In this document: positions 54,400 through 64,000 of the stretch, one piece after another
How positions within the stretch are numbered: position 1 is the first letter of the stretch
Layout of the letters: each line of letters begins with the position of its first letter
Translations under genes and position numbers: made by a program
Notes under the pieces: generated by a model
What the model saw: only the letters and a program-made list of their open reading frames with translations
Database searches by the model: none
What the model was told of the DNA's origin: nothing
Source of the DNA: Gentiana macrophylla
Taxonomy: Eukaryota > Streptophyta > Magnoliopsida > Gentianales > Gentianaceae
Length of the DNA stretch: 64,000 nucleotides
Reading direction: 5' to 3'
Assembly (NCBI GenBank): GCA_026214975.1
Contig: CM047805.1
Coordinates: 193,511,620-193,575,619 of the forward strand

Positions 54400-56048
54400 A
54401 AAATTTCTTCTAAATTAATCCTAAATGTGGCGCCATTATGTCAATTATTTTTAATAGAAAATGTATTTTCTATTTTACATATTATTTACCAAATAAATAA
54501 TATTGCATAATAATTAAATAGACCAACTATTTAATTTATTCTTGAAGTTCCACAAAATGAGAAAACACTCACGTGTTAGGAGCCAACCCGGGGACCATCG
54601 ACCTATAATCAGTAGCTACAATAAATTAAATAAAATTTAATTTACTATGTGGCGCGAATTGTGTAGGGAAAAATGTGTTAAGAGGAACTCTCTTTATATA
54701 GGAAAATAACTAGTCAAGAGAGTTATCCTTTTCACACCACAAAAACCTAATCACATAAGGAAAATATATTTTTGCTACAAAAATAAGAGACAATTCCGAA
54801 AAAATCAATCTCTTAATTTTTCCATTAATTATCCAACAAATAGATAATTAATTAATTACACATGTGACATAATCTAGAAAAATTTCTTTTTCTAATTTCA
54901 TCACAAAGGGGCGCCACTTTTAAGCCATTTATTTAATAGAAAATGTCTTTTCTATTTTACATATTATTTACCAAATAAATAATATTTGCATATTCAATAA
55001 ATAGACCAACTATTTAATTTATTCTCGAGGTTCCATAAAACGAGAAAACACTCACGTGTTAGGAGCCAACCCGGGGACCATGGACCTATAACCAGTAGCT
55101 ACAATAAATTGAATAAAACATTCATCGAACAGAATATTTCCACTCAACTTATTAATTCCGGAATTACGCCACCACAAATCCGAAACTGAACTCTATCGAT
55201 TATAGATATAACTTATTCTCAAAACGTCGAGTCGAGTCAATAAGTGTTCATTGATATAATATTACATATAAACTAACCCTCCATAGACTATCCTTAATGA
55301 AGCGGGATTATTTCCGTAAACCTTCTTCAATACATCTCATCCTTATTTACCATTAACCCACTAATGATCAATTAGTTCATATCCAATACGAACTCAGCGG
55401 ATCGATCAGTTTCTAGGATTAACAAATAAGGGGATTGTCTTTCTACTTCCCGCAAGAAGGAATGGATTCCATATCTGTGAGACACACACTTCTCACTCAT
55501 TCCAGAATAGTGCCAACGTGAAAGTGATTCGGACCGCGCCTCTTAGCGATCCTTAACGAACACATCAAACCCTATCTTGAAACCAGTAGGAGTCTGTAAT
55601 CACTTCCGGATTAAGGTTAATCCATTTATGATCATCTTGTGATTTAATAAGATTTCTCAATCACGGAATTATATGAGAAATGCAGATTAAATCGGTCCAG
55701 TCCTATATGACTCTCATCATATATAAATGCCCCACTTAGACAACCAATGTCGACGGTCCGGATAGGACGGTCACACCATAAAGTGTTCTGGGTGCATTAA
55801 TGGTGGTTTAATCAATAGACCCATACTTTGATTAACTTCACCACGGAGTAATATTTCAAGTTATCACCATAAACTTAATTCTCATGTGTGACACACACTA
55901 AGTTATATGGCTACATATGATACGACTTAGGGTTTTCAGCAGTGTATTACTTATAAGCACGAAGCAAAAAATAAGATGAGAATAAATCTGTCATTTATTA
56001 ATTCTAAAAACAATTACATAAATTGTCTTTCGGGCGCTACTTCCAACA
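54400..56048 (-). repeat. inverted, rearranged copia-1-type LTR fragment
   Basis: On the minus strand it starts TGTTGGAAGTAGCGCCC at 56048 and follows the copia 1 LTR. Near 54650 it jumps back to an earlier LTR segment, so about 190 bp around GGAGCCAACCCGGGGACC occur twice (54467-54640 and 54939-55130). TATATAAAG is preserved near 54695 (minus). It contains the empty site of element 2 (55537-55541). With 37768-38281 plus 54264-54399 it forms a large inverted repeat. Confidence 0.85.
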
Positions 56049-56117
56049 ATCTCCCACTTGCCCGTAAGAACAAGCAACAATTGTCTTTCGGGCACACTAT
56101 ATCTAACATTGACATCT
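56049..56117 (-). other. internal copia 3' end adjoining the inverted LTR
   Basis: On the minus strand CTTACGGGCAAGTGGGAGAT directly precedes the LTR, preceded in turn by a copy of the LTR start (TGTTAGATATAGTGTGCCC). The inverted LTR is therefore a 3' LTR with only about 70 bp of interior. It then joins gypsy element 4. Confidence 0.75.
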
Positions 56118-56900
56118 TCCAACAAGGATTGATGTAAATCTTCGCAAGCAAGTGATCCTTTCTTGCAAGATTCCAAACTCATGGAGGTTGTGAAGGTCTG
56201 GCCGGGCATCTTTATGGCGACATCCACTTTGGATGAACTATCTCAACTCCTCGACAGTGTATGATGAAACCAAGGAATTTTCTTGAGCTTGCCTCAAATT
56301 TTACTTGAAGTTTTCTTAACCACAAGATCATTGACATGGCACTCAACATCTTGATGCATCATGTCATCAAAGTAACTTTTTTTTTTTGCATAGCAAGCCG
56401 TTAGGTAACTCCAGCATTTTTTTAAGGCATCGCCTTATTGCAGTTGATTCCTTTAGGCATGCGAAGAGCGGTAAGTTCTTCATCTTCTGGAGAAATCTGA
56501 ATTTGAGTATAGCCAGCGATCTATCGATAAAGGATAACACATCATGGCATGTAGTTGCATCCACCCTTGGGTTCGGTGATTGGCAGGGGGAAATCATCTT
56601 TTGGGCAGGAAATATTCAAGTCTTGCAAGTAGACATAGACACGACTTTGTCCATTGTTTTTCTTTACTGGAACAACGTTTGAGATCCACGTAAGGTATTT
56701 GAATTTACGGATGAAGCCAGATCTGATATATTGGTCCACCTCTACTTTGATAAGGGGGACAGGATTTGGTCTGCACCTTATTTTGTGCTCTCTTGACCGA
56801 ACGTGATCCATTTTTTATGGAAACCTGGTGGACAAAAACTTTTTGGTCTAGCCGGGCACTTCTTCGTATGCCAGGAAACAATGTCCTTATATTATTTCAA
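56118..56900 (-). pseudogene. pol: reverse transcriptase remnant of element 4
   Basis: The piece at 56811-56542 reads V-D-Q-Y-I-R-S-G-F-I-R, W-I-S-N-V-V-P-V-K-K and then C-P-K-D-D-F-P-L-P, typical of plant gypsy RT. Further left come S-F-I-D (about 56520), L-K-x-A-G-V-T (about 56410) and a catalytic site that reads H-V-N-D instead of Y-V-D-D near 56335. The L-G-F-I-x-H-x-R-G-V-E-I block near 56265 is the end of RT. It was not active in this form. Confidence 0.75.
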
Positions 56901-57590
56901 AGTTCCTAAGTACTTATGCTCTTTTTCAGGGGATAGAAGAGTGCTAATACATATTGTCCAAGACCCGTCCTTCATGTAGAGGTTGATTCCTTTCAGCTCA
57001 TAAATAGTGAAATCGACCAATTCTTCTAGCCTTGGGGATGCTTTTTTTAAGCATCTTCTTCTGCCTCATCATTGCTTTCCATTCTATCAGGATATGAATT
57101 AGGGATTCAGGAATATTGCATGAACCTTTAAAAGAAGATTTCATCGAATGGATTTTACCCTTAGAAAGGGTTTGCGATTCATTCTTGTTTGATTTTGTTG
57201 CCACCCATATTTGGCATTAAGGTTCAGGGATCTTATCCCGCTTTGACGAGGAGCTTGTATATGACATGATCAAACCTTATTTTTTTGCATAGAGGAAAAC
57301 ATTCCATGCTCCACGGTGGGATCTTCTTTATACGGCCTAACAACTGACACAGAGCGTCTAACTTTACTACTTTGATTTTGGGAAGTGGTAAGGTAAGTCC
57401 ACTCAGAGGTTTTTCTTTTTCTTTTTCTGACGAGTGGTTCCTGTACTTTGGAGAACCCGGTCAATTTTCCAACTTTTCATTTTGTTGTTGACTTATTTCT
57501 GGTGCATTTTTGGTTGGTGTTTATTTTCCACCACGTTCGCACAATGTTCATTGCCTCTCATTTGAAGTGCTTACTTCTTTTCAAGCATGG
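56901..57590. other. decayed linker between protease and RT of element 4
   Basis: No domain can be named. Several short lysine-rich frames occur on the minus strand (for example 57464-57270). Confidence 0.4.
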
Positions 57591-57985
57591 GATTTGTGTA
57601 AAATTCGAAATCAACAAAGTGATGTTCAATATTGGGGAAGTGCTCGTCATCATTAATGACTTTTCTCATCACTCAATCCCTTCAATATTTGAAGCATTGG
57701 TGTTGTGTGGAAGGAACAACTTCATTTTTGTGGAGACATGGACTTCGCAAAAGATGTTGCAATATGTTTTGGAATCAATCACGCAGAAGTGTGTGCTGGA
57801 AGACATGTCATCGCCTAAGATGTCAAGTCATATTAAGTTAATGGCTCTTTGCCCCCACTGGTTAAATCCTTGAACCATCAAGCGACTGTCGTTGAGCTCT
57901 TCCATGGAGGTTCCCAGCCCATTCATTACACAAAATGGCAAGATGTTGATGGAAGATCCTCCATCGAGTAGCACCCGGATCACCT
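57591..57985 (-). pseudogene. protease remnant of element 4
   Basis: On the minus strand the active-site region reads V-L-L-D-G-G-S-S-I-N-I-L-P at 57979-57940, followed by L-G-T-S-M-E-E-L, then V-Q-G-F-N-Q and further V-V-P-S-T-x-H-Q-C near 57700. These are hallmarks of Tat-type gypsy proteases (D-G-G/D-S-S motif). Stops and a frameshift interrupt it. Confidence 0.75.
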
Positions 57986-58199
57986 TCTATTCACTAGTGT
58001 ATGCCGTCATAAACAATGGACGAATATAAGATGTCGATGCTAGTAGCATGTCATCATCAGTAAAAGTTATCTTGACAGAGTAAATGATTTTGCCCTTGAT
58101 TGAAGGCTCTTCTTCATGTGAAGAAGTTTATTCCTCATTCACAACTTTATTGTAGGCATAGTTGTCATATTACTCATCAATGGCATATCAAGTGATGGT

Positions 58200-60340
58200 T
58201 TCTTCGTTTGTGTGTAGGTAGCGAGAAGCCTCATTTTCATCTGTTAAGGATTATTTCAGCATGTATGCCACCAAGTGATAAAAGTTTGAGGGTACTTGTA
58301 CTTGAGATCATTCAAATAGATGTTGGATTTTATCACCCGCTTCTTGGCTCGTCCCCCTGACCTGGGCTTCATTGTCTTCTGACTTCTTTTTGCCTTGGTG
58401 GACTTGGAGCGACTATGTTTTGATTTTGTAGACTCAAAATGCCGATGCGCCTTTTGTTTCGTTCTTTGAGCCACAATAATACATCATTTATCATCCGCAT
58501 CAATGGACTCCTATTCTTGCCTTTGTATTGACTATTTGGGGCTTTTATTAAAAAAATTCCCAAGACTTTAGCAACAATTGGTGACATGAAGACAACTTGC
58601 ACTTTGATAGGATCGAAGGTTTCAAATTGAATGGTCATAGTATGACCATGTGACTGATCCACCTATGACTCTTGATTTGTGCTTGATTTTTCTTCTTCAA
58701 GCAAGATCATTTCTTCGTCGCCCAGGAAAATTACTTTGCTTTTAAAGACAAAGCAATTCTCGATAATGTACCCCATCAAGAAGTGATGTTTGCAACATTT
58801 TCCTTTGTTGGCTTTTGTAGCATCTTTGAGGCACTTGGTTGAGGGAAGATCAATGAGTTTGATTTGAGAAACTCATCAAAGTTTGACAAAACATCAGAAT
58901 GAAGAAAATGGTACTTATTTTATTTATATTCCTCTAGAGTTGGTTTTTGCCTTTTTTTTGTGAATATTCAGCCCTGTTTTTTTTTTTCTCTATGCCTTTT
59001 TGAATCCTGGAATCCTCACATTTGTAGCCATGAGCTCTTTGCGTTTTGTTTTCGGAGTTGATTTGTCAAATTTTCTAGTCTTTTCCTTCTCACTTCCCTT
59101 TCAAGGGTCTTGAATTAGAGTTTGACCTCCGTTTGCGGTGATGCTCAACTTCATGTCATGGGCATGGAAAGTCATTTATTCCAAACACTTCGGTTGAATT
59201 AACTTGAGGATGTATTGAAGACTCCATTTCCTGCCTTGAATGCATATCTCGATGGCAGAATGCTTGGAAATTCAGTCATTGCAGTCGAAGCTCAAGCCCT
59301 TCCGTCTGTTAATATAGTCAACAACCTTTTCCTTTTTCCTTTTTCCTTTTTCCTTTTTCCTTTTTCTAGTGGATGGAGTTAGCCAATTCCACAATACTGA
59401 CTGTTCTACGAGTGTTGTAGAAATGATTGAGGAAGATCTGCTCCAGTTGCTCCCAGCTGTCCAAAGAGACTGGGGTGAGATCAGTGTGCAAATCAAAGGC
59501 ATTTCCTTTGAGAGAACGCACAGATTTCTTAACCAAGTGATCTTCATATGTTCCAGTGTTGTCGAAAGTTTTGATGAATTGGCAACATGTTAATTGGAGT
59601 TGCCTTTTCCTATCAAATTGCTGGAACTTTGGAGGATGGTTTCCGGCTGGCCTTCTCAAGCTTTCCAGATAGGTCTTGGATGATTTGGTGGTCCTTTCAA
59701 CGTTGTCTTTGATTGCTTCTATGTTGAACTTTTAAATTGAACGATCGGAATTGGTGTCGTCAGAGGAAATCATCAGGTCACCTATTGAGATGAAAGACTT
59801 GGACGTTTCATTTTGTACAGTACCGACATAAGCAGCGTTCAAGTTATTTGCCTAGGTGAAAGGCTAGAGATCTTCTTGATATTTAGAGATGTTTTGTGGG
59901 GCAACCTTCAAGTTATTCGCCATGTGAAAAGACCTGCAGGCTTCTTGACTTTGGAGGTGACGTCGAGTTCATCCTCATCATCATGAACAACTTCTTTTTC
60001 CTTACTTGCTTCATCAACAGAATCAAGTTTTCTAGCGAGCTTCATGATTCGCACGTCTTAAGCCTGAATGTGCGACGTGAGAGCTTCAATTGACTTTTGT
60101 GAGGTTGGCAATATGCTCCCCCAAGGTGGTGGAATTCATCATCATGACGTCTGTGGCCATTGGCGACGAGGATCCATTAGATGTTTCCTATGGAAAAAAA
60201 GCGATGGAGGCCAAGCTCCTTTGACATGCTTTGAGTGTAAGGCTAGAAGGTTGTCCCTTTGAAGCGACATTATTTTGAAGTAGCCTTCAAAGTAGAAGAC
60301 TTTGATGCGGTAGAAGCCTTTGGTGCCATTTTTTCTTGAC
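58200..60340 (-). pseudogene. gag: gag remnant of element 4
   Basis: The start is likely M-A-P-K-A-S-T near 60330. The gag core at 59659-59366 shows N-A-F-D-L-H-T-D-L and S-W-E-Q-L-E-Q-I-F-L-N-H-F-Y, then V-V-D-Y-I-N-R. A poly (CCTTTTT)n microsatellite at 59326-59366 (plus strand) interrupts it just before V-V-D-Y-I-N-R. Further down, C-K-H-H-F-x-x-G-Y-x-x-E-N-C-F-V near 58795-58740 is the 'Y-C-K-Y-H ... E-K-C-F-V' zinc-binding block of Tat elements. The rest, to 58256, is charged and broken. Confidence 0.75.
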
Positions 60341-60384
60341 TTCACTTTTTTCGCAAGGAGAGATGAGAGGAGAGATTTGTCCCA

Positions 60385-60401
60385 CTGGGTGTGCCAGAAA
60401 T
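60385..60401 (-). other. primer-site region of element 4
   Basis: On the minus strand TTCTGGCACACCCAGTGGG follows the LTR end ...GTGTTACA after a few bases. This text is typical just inside the 5' LTR of Tat-like elements; the tRNA is not identified with certainty. Confidence 0.5.
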
Positions 60402-60403
60402 TT

Positions 60404-61990
60404 GTAACACAAATTTTGTTGTGCTGCAATTAAACTAAAAGAATGACAAGAAAATTTGTGACAAATATAATTTTAATAATTTCAAAATTAGAGTGGGTAC
60501 AATCTCTAGAAATTTCCCTATATCTATGGGATGCCTTCGATTCTCCTTTGGTATCTTCGAAGGTCATGGGGACTTTTTCTCGGACATTTTGGCACTCCTC
60601 CGATTTATAGGAAGAATGCTTTTGATTTATGGAAGATATCCGGATATGGCGGATGATCTTCGATATTTGTTGAAGAGCTCCGGATATGGCGGATCATCTT
60701 CATTAGTTGGAGATGGCTTGGATGCTTTCATTCTTTCTTGATCTTCTCCTTTGATTTCTCTGAGGGTCACGGTGACTTAGTCTCGGACATTAGTGGTACT
60801 CCTCTTATTTGTTGGGAAGATGACCTTTGTCTGTTGAAGAACTCCTGATATGGAGGATGATCTTCTGGTATAGGTTGATGAACACTGAATATGGCAGATG
60901 ATCTTCGATTTGTTGAAGAACGCCGGTTGTTGCGGATGATCTTCGAATGTTGAAGAACACCGATTTGCAGATGATCTTCGAATGTTGTTGAAGAACTTGA
61001 AGGCTTCTTTGTTGCTCCTTCAATCTTCTCTGTGGTGGTTGAACAGATGGTCTTAATGTTTTCACTCCATCTTCTTCACCAATTGTTGTTGTGTTGATGT
61101 TGTATAACTCCCGTATGTGGCGGAAGAGCTTTGACTTTGATGAAGATTTGAAGGAATACTTTGTATTACCTTTAATCTCCTAGTTGAAGAACTTCGACTT
61201 TGCAGAAGATTTTTGATTGTTGAAGACAATCTTTCTTGGCACTTTGATGCTTTTGATCTTATTCATCTTGTTGAAGAACTTCAAGTTTCCTTTGGAAGAT
61301 CTTTGAATGTTTGTTGATGAAGAAGGACGGCTGACCTTCGAATGTTGGCTGATGCAGAACGCCGGATTTTTTTGAAGGCGTTGGCTTTTGATGCTTGATG
61401 CCTTTTGAAGCCACCTTTGAAGGCTTGTGGCTTTTAGATCTTGATGCCCTTTGAAACCGCCTTTGAAGGCTTGTGGCTTCTTAGGTCTTCTTTTCTTCTT
61501 GGCGTTGGAGCAGAGAGCTTTGAAGCTTTTTCTCTGACTTTCTTCACCCATTGTTGTTGTTGATTTCCTCCACCCTTTTGTTGTTGTTTTCCTTGGATTT
61601 TCTTGATCTTTTTCTTTGATCTTTTTATTTATCTTCTTTTGGAACTTCGAAGCTTTTGATATTTTTCATCCATTTGAAGAACTTTGAAGACAATTTCTTT
61701 CGGTGTTTCTGGCGCTCCTCAATCTTTCTCCTTTGCTTGGAAGATCTTCATTGCCTTTGGGGTTTGTTGTAGAGCTCTTGGCATTCTTCTTCCACCAAGT
61801 TCCTTGTTGCTCTTCACCAAATTTTCTTGATTATGACTTCCTCCACTTTGTCTGAGAAGATGATTGCACCAACTTTCTCTTCTATGTGCCTTCTGTGTTT
61901 GTTGTTCTTCTCCCTTCTTCTTGTGTCCCCTCTCAAATGACCAAGACCCCCTCCTATATATTATGATAGATTTTATGAATATCAACGTAT
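60404..61990 (-). repeat. 5' LTR of element 4 with internal repeats
   Basis: On the minus strand the LTR ends ...TTTGTGTTACA at 60404. It contains many diverged copies of a roughly 35-bp unit, (T)GTTGAAGAAC(T/A)CCGG followed by ATATGGCGGATGATCTTCG, mostly at 60625-60990, with more around 61090-61330. A TATATAG string is at about 61955 (minus). The right limit is uncertain and U3 looks short, so the LTR may be truncated. Confidence 0.55.
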
Positions 61991-62004
61991 TTTGTCATTA
62001 GAAA

Positions 62005-62096
62005 ACACGAACCATTACAAGGTGTTTATATAGTGAGCCACAAGGCTATAAACGTAAATACAAAATAAATATAAAACTATCGTCTAATATCCTCCC
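62005..62096 (-). repeat. truncated 3' LTR and polypurine tract of copia element 3
   Basis: On the minus strand GAGGGAGGATAT follows the pol stop directly and serves as polypurine tract; about 85 bp of LTR follow (with CTATATAAACACC) before element 4 begins. Confidence 0.55.
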
Positions 62097-64000
62097 TCAA
62101 GCTGACGGCGCTGTGCGAAGGCCAAGCTTGGAAATGAAAGTAGAAAAAGGTAAACGTGGCAGTGTCTTGGTGAGAACATCAACCAACTGATCAGCAGCAG
62201 CTACACGAGCAACACGAAAAAGTCCTCGCTCAACATGCTCACGAATGAAGTGATAATCGATAGCAACATGCTTCGTTCATGAGTGAAACACTAGATTGGC
62301 GCTTAGGCGAAGAGCACATAAATTATCACAAAAGATCACTGGTGTAGAGCGAACTGAAAAACCGAGATCTGCAAGCAGATAGGTCAGCCAAGCAATCTCT
62401 GCCGCAGTGTCAGCAACACATCTGTATTCAGCTTCGGTGGATGAACGAGAGACTGAGTTTTGCTTCTTGGAGCTCCAAGAAATTGCATTCCTACCCAAGA
62501 CCACTATATAAGCAGAAGTAGAAGTATAACCAGGCATGTACTCAGAAGTCGCTGAATCATGATAACCATCTTCCTTATTTCCCGCCCAATCCGAATCAGA
62601 GAAAGCATGCAGAGCCAAAGGCGAGTCGCGATATAACTGTAGACCCGTAGTGGAGGTGCCAGACAAGTAACACAACACACGCTTGACTAACATCCAATGG
62701 TACTCAGTTGGTGCATGCATAAATTGGGCTAGCTTATTCACAGCGAACTGAATGTCAACACGTGTAAAGCATAAATACTGCAAAGCCCCCAAAAATTGGC
62801 GATACTGAGTAGGATCTGAAAAGGCTATAGAGACAATAGGATCACCTGAAAAAGCATCAGCATGCATTGGCATGGACACTGCCTTGGATTCCTCCATATG
62901 AACGTGAGACAGTAACTCACGAGTGTACCTGGTTTGCGTGAGTAGCATGCCCATAGCAGAATGAGTGACCTCAACACCCAAGAAATACGATAAGAGACCC
63001 AGATCCTTAATAGAGAACCTAGAGCCAAGCTGATCAATGATACTCTGAACCTGCTCAGCAGAGCTACCTGTAACAATGATGTCATCAACATATACCAAGA
63101 GCATAGTAATACTGGTAGACGTGCGACAAACAAACAGCGACGGATCATCCACAGAATTAACAAAACCCATAGTAAGAACAAAAGTTTTAAGCTCATGGTA
63201 CCAGGCACGAGGTGCCTGCTTAAGGCCATAAATTGCCTTGCGAAGCTTACACACAAACGTGGGTATTGTAGCATCCTCAAACCCAGGCGGTTGACACATA
63301 TAGACATCTTCAGCTAGCGTCCCCTGCAGGAAGGCAATATTGACATCGAGTTGGCGAAGGCACAAACCCAAGGAAACCGCAATACTAAGAACAAGGCGAA
63401 TTGTGACAGGCTTAACCATAGGACTAAAGGTCACAACGTAATCCAAACCAGGCCGTTGTGTAAACCCTTTGGCAACTAACCGAGCATTGTACTTATCAAT
63501 CGAGCCATCCGGTTTCCGCTTAATTCTGAAAACCTACTTACAGACAACAATATTCAAATCAGGAGACGGTGGAACTAAGGACCACGTATCATTGCGAAGA
63601 AGTGCACTATATTCGTCAGACGGTGCAACACACCACTGCGGGCACTGCAAGGCCTGCTTAAGGGTAGAGGGTTCTGTTTCAAGGTAGCGATTTTGTAACT
63701 GAGCTTGGAGGTTGAAGATCTTAAGGGGTTTGTATATTTGGTTTTGAGAACAAGTAGTCATAGGGTGTTGTGGTGGTGGGGGAGGAGGTGGAGGTGAGGT
63801 AGAAGTAGAAGCAGGAGAGGAGTTGGAATCACTGCTGGAGTCATTGGTTGAGGAAGCAGGAGATGGAGACGAAGGAGGGCTCTCGGGCTGAGTAGCGTTG
63901 CTCTCGGGTTGGACAGTGTTGCTCTTGGGTGGAGGAGTTTCCGTGGGGGAAGAGTGATGGACTGGAACAGCAGTGGGTTCATAGGACTCAGGAGGTAATA
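62097..64000 (-). pseudogene. pol: Ty1/copia pol, RT and RNase H (element 3)
   Basis: One minus-strand phase runs from the window edge to TGA 62097-62099, with two internal stops: TAG near 63533 (W expected in C-K-W-V-F-R-I-K) and TGA at 62277-62279 (R expected in H-S-R-T-K-H). Motifs in order: a P/S-rich linker (63980-63760), [19 protein letters not shown] near 63340, [10 protein letters not shown] near 63220, catalytic Y-V-D-D at 63081-63092, [10 protein letters not shown] near 62440, F-C-D-N near 62325 and D-V-L-T-K near 62180. The 389-codon frame 63446-62277 is the least damaged copia frame in the window. Confidence 0.9.

Larger units (their letters stand above)
56118..61990 (-). mobile_element. 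Ty3/gypsy element 4, Tat-like, decayed (minus strand)
   Basis: Minus order from right to left: LTR (61990-60404), primer site (about 60400), gag, protease, RT. RNase H and integrase are missing; RT is cut at about 56118 by the inverted copia LTR. At the right end the LTR cuts into the 3' LTR of copia element 3 near 61990-62005. All genes carry several stops and frameshifts. Confidence 0.8.

Noticed and set aside
63758..63982. Leucine/proline-rich minus frame near the right edge
   Set aside because: Shadow of the real pol frame, which encodes a P/S-rich linker in another phase.

Overview
The window is AT-rich plant nuclear DNA made almost entirely of nested LTR retrotransposons. I see no convincing host gene. 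The plant origin rests on the element families (Athila-like Ty3/gypsy, Ty1/copia with an iMet primer site, Tat-like gypsy gag/protease), on the plant-type extra domains, and on a Mutator-type MITE. A eudicot is likely; the species cannot be named. Most reading frames are decayed. Where two copies can be compared, many stop codons look like C-to-T or G-to-A changes (CGA, CAG or TGG to stop), as expected for old methylated repeats.

Layout. 1-11580: Athila-like gypsy element 1 (+), cut by the window edge on the left and lacking a 3' LTR; it carries gag, protease, RT, RNase H, integrase, a small zinc-knuckle ORF and two extra ORFs (A and B). 11581-15446: a minus-strand intron-containing transposon-type gene, its upstream region, a 7-unit minisatellite and a possible gypsy remnant. 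15447-54399: copia element 1 (+), interrupted three times: by a minus-strand gypsy (element 3, about 20641-26400), by copia element 2 (28037-37479, target duplication CCGAC), and, inside its 3' LTR, by Athila-like element 2 (38282-54263, target duplication AGGCG/AAGCG). 54400-56117: an inverted, rearranged copia-1-type LTR fragment. 56118-about 61990: decayed minus-strand gypsy element 4 (RT, protease, gag, primer site, LTR). 62005-64000: 3' end of minus-strand copia element 3.

Element 2 is the best-preserved architecture: LTR, tRNA-Asp primer site, gag, PR, RT, RNase H, IN, ORF A, ORF B, polypurine tract, LTR. ORFs A and B sit where an envelope gene would lie, but they have no visible membrane segments. 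They are paralogues of each other and resemble the plant domain annotated as 'putative plant transposon protein'. Two MITEs of about 397 bp lie inside element 2, one in integrase and one in the ORF A leader.

The most interesting signal is a repeated 14-bp motif, CCGG-N6-CCGG, in sets of two or three spaced 20-23 bp apart (mostly exactly 21). It occurs in the LTR promoter of element 2 and again upstream of both ORF A and ORF B. Element 1 has the same layout upstream of its ORFs A and B but with a different core (ACCGAT). At the element 2 LTR and at ORF B of both elements the set lies about 50-60 bp upstream of a TATA-like box. This looks like a subfamily-specific cis-element shared by every transcription unit of the element, possibly read by one of its own proteins (inference).
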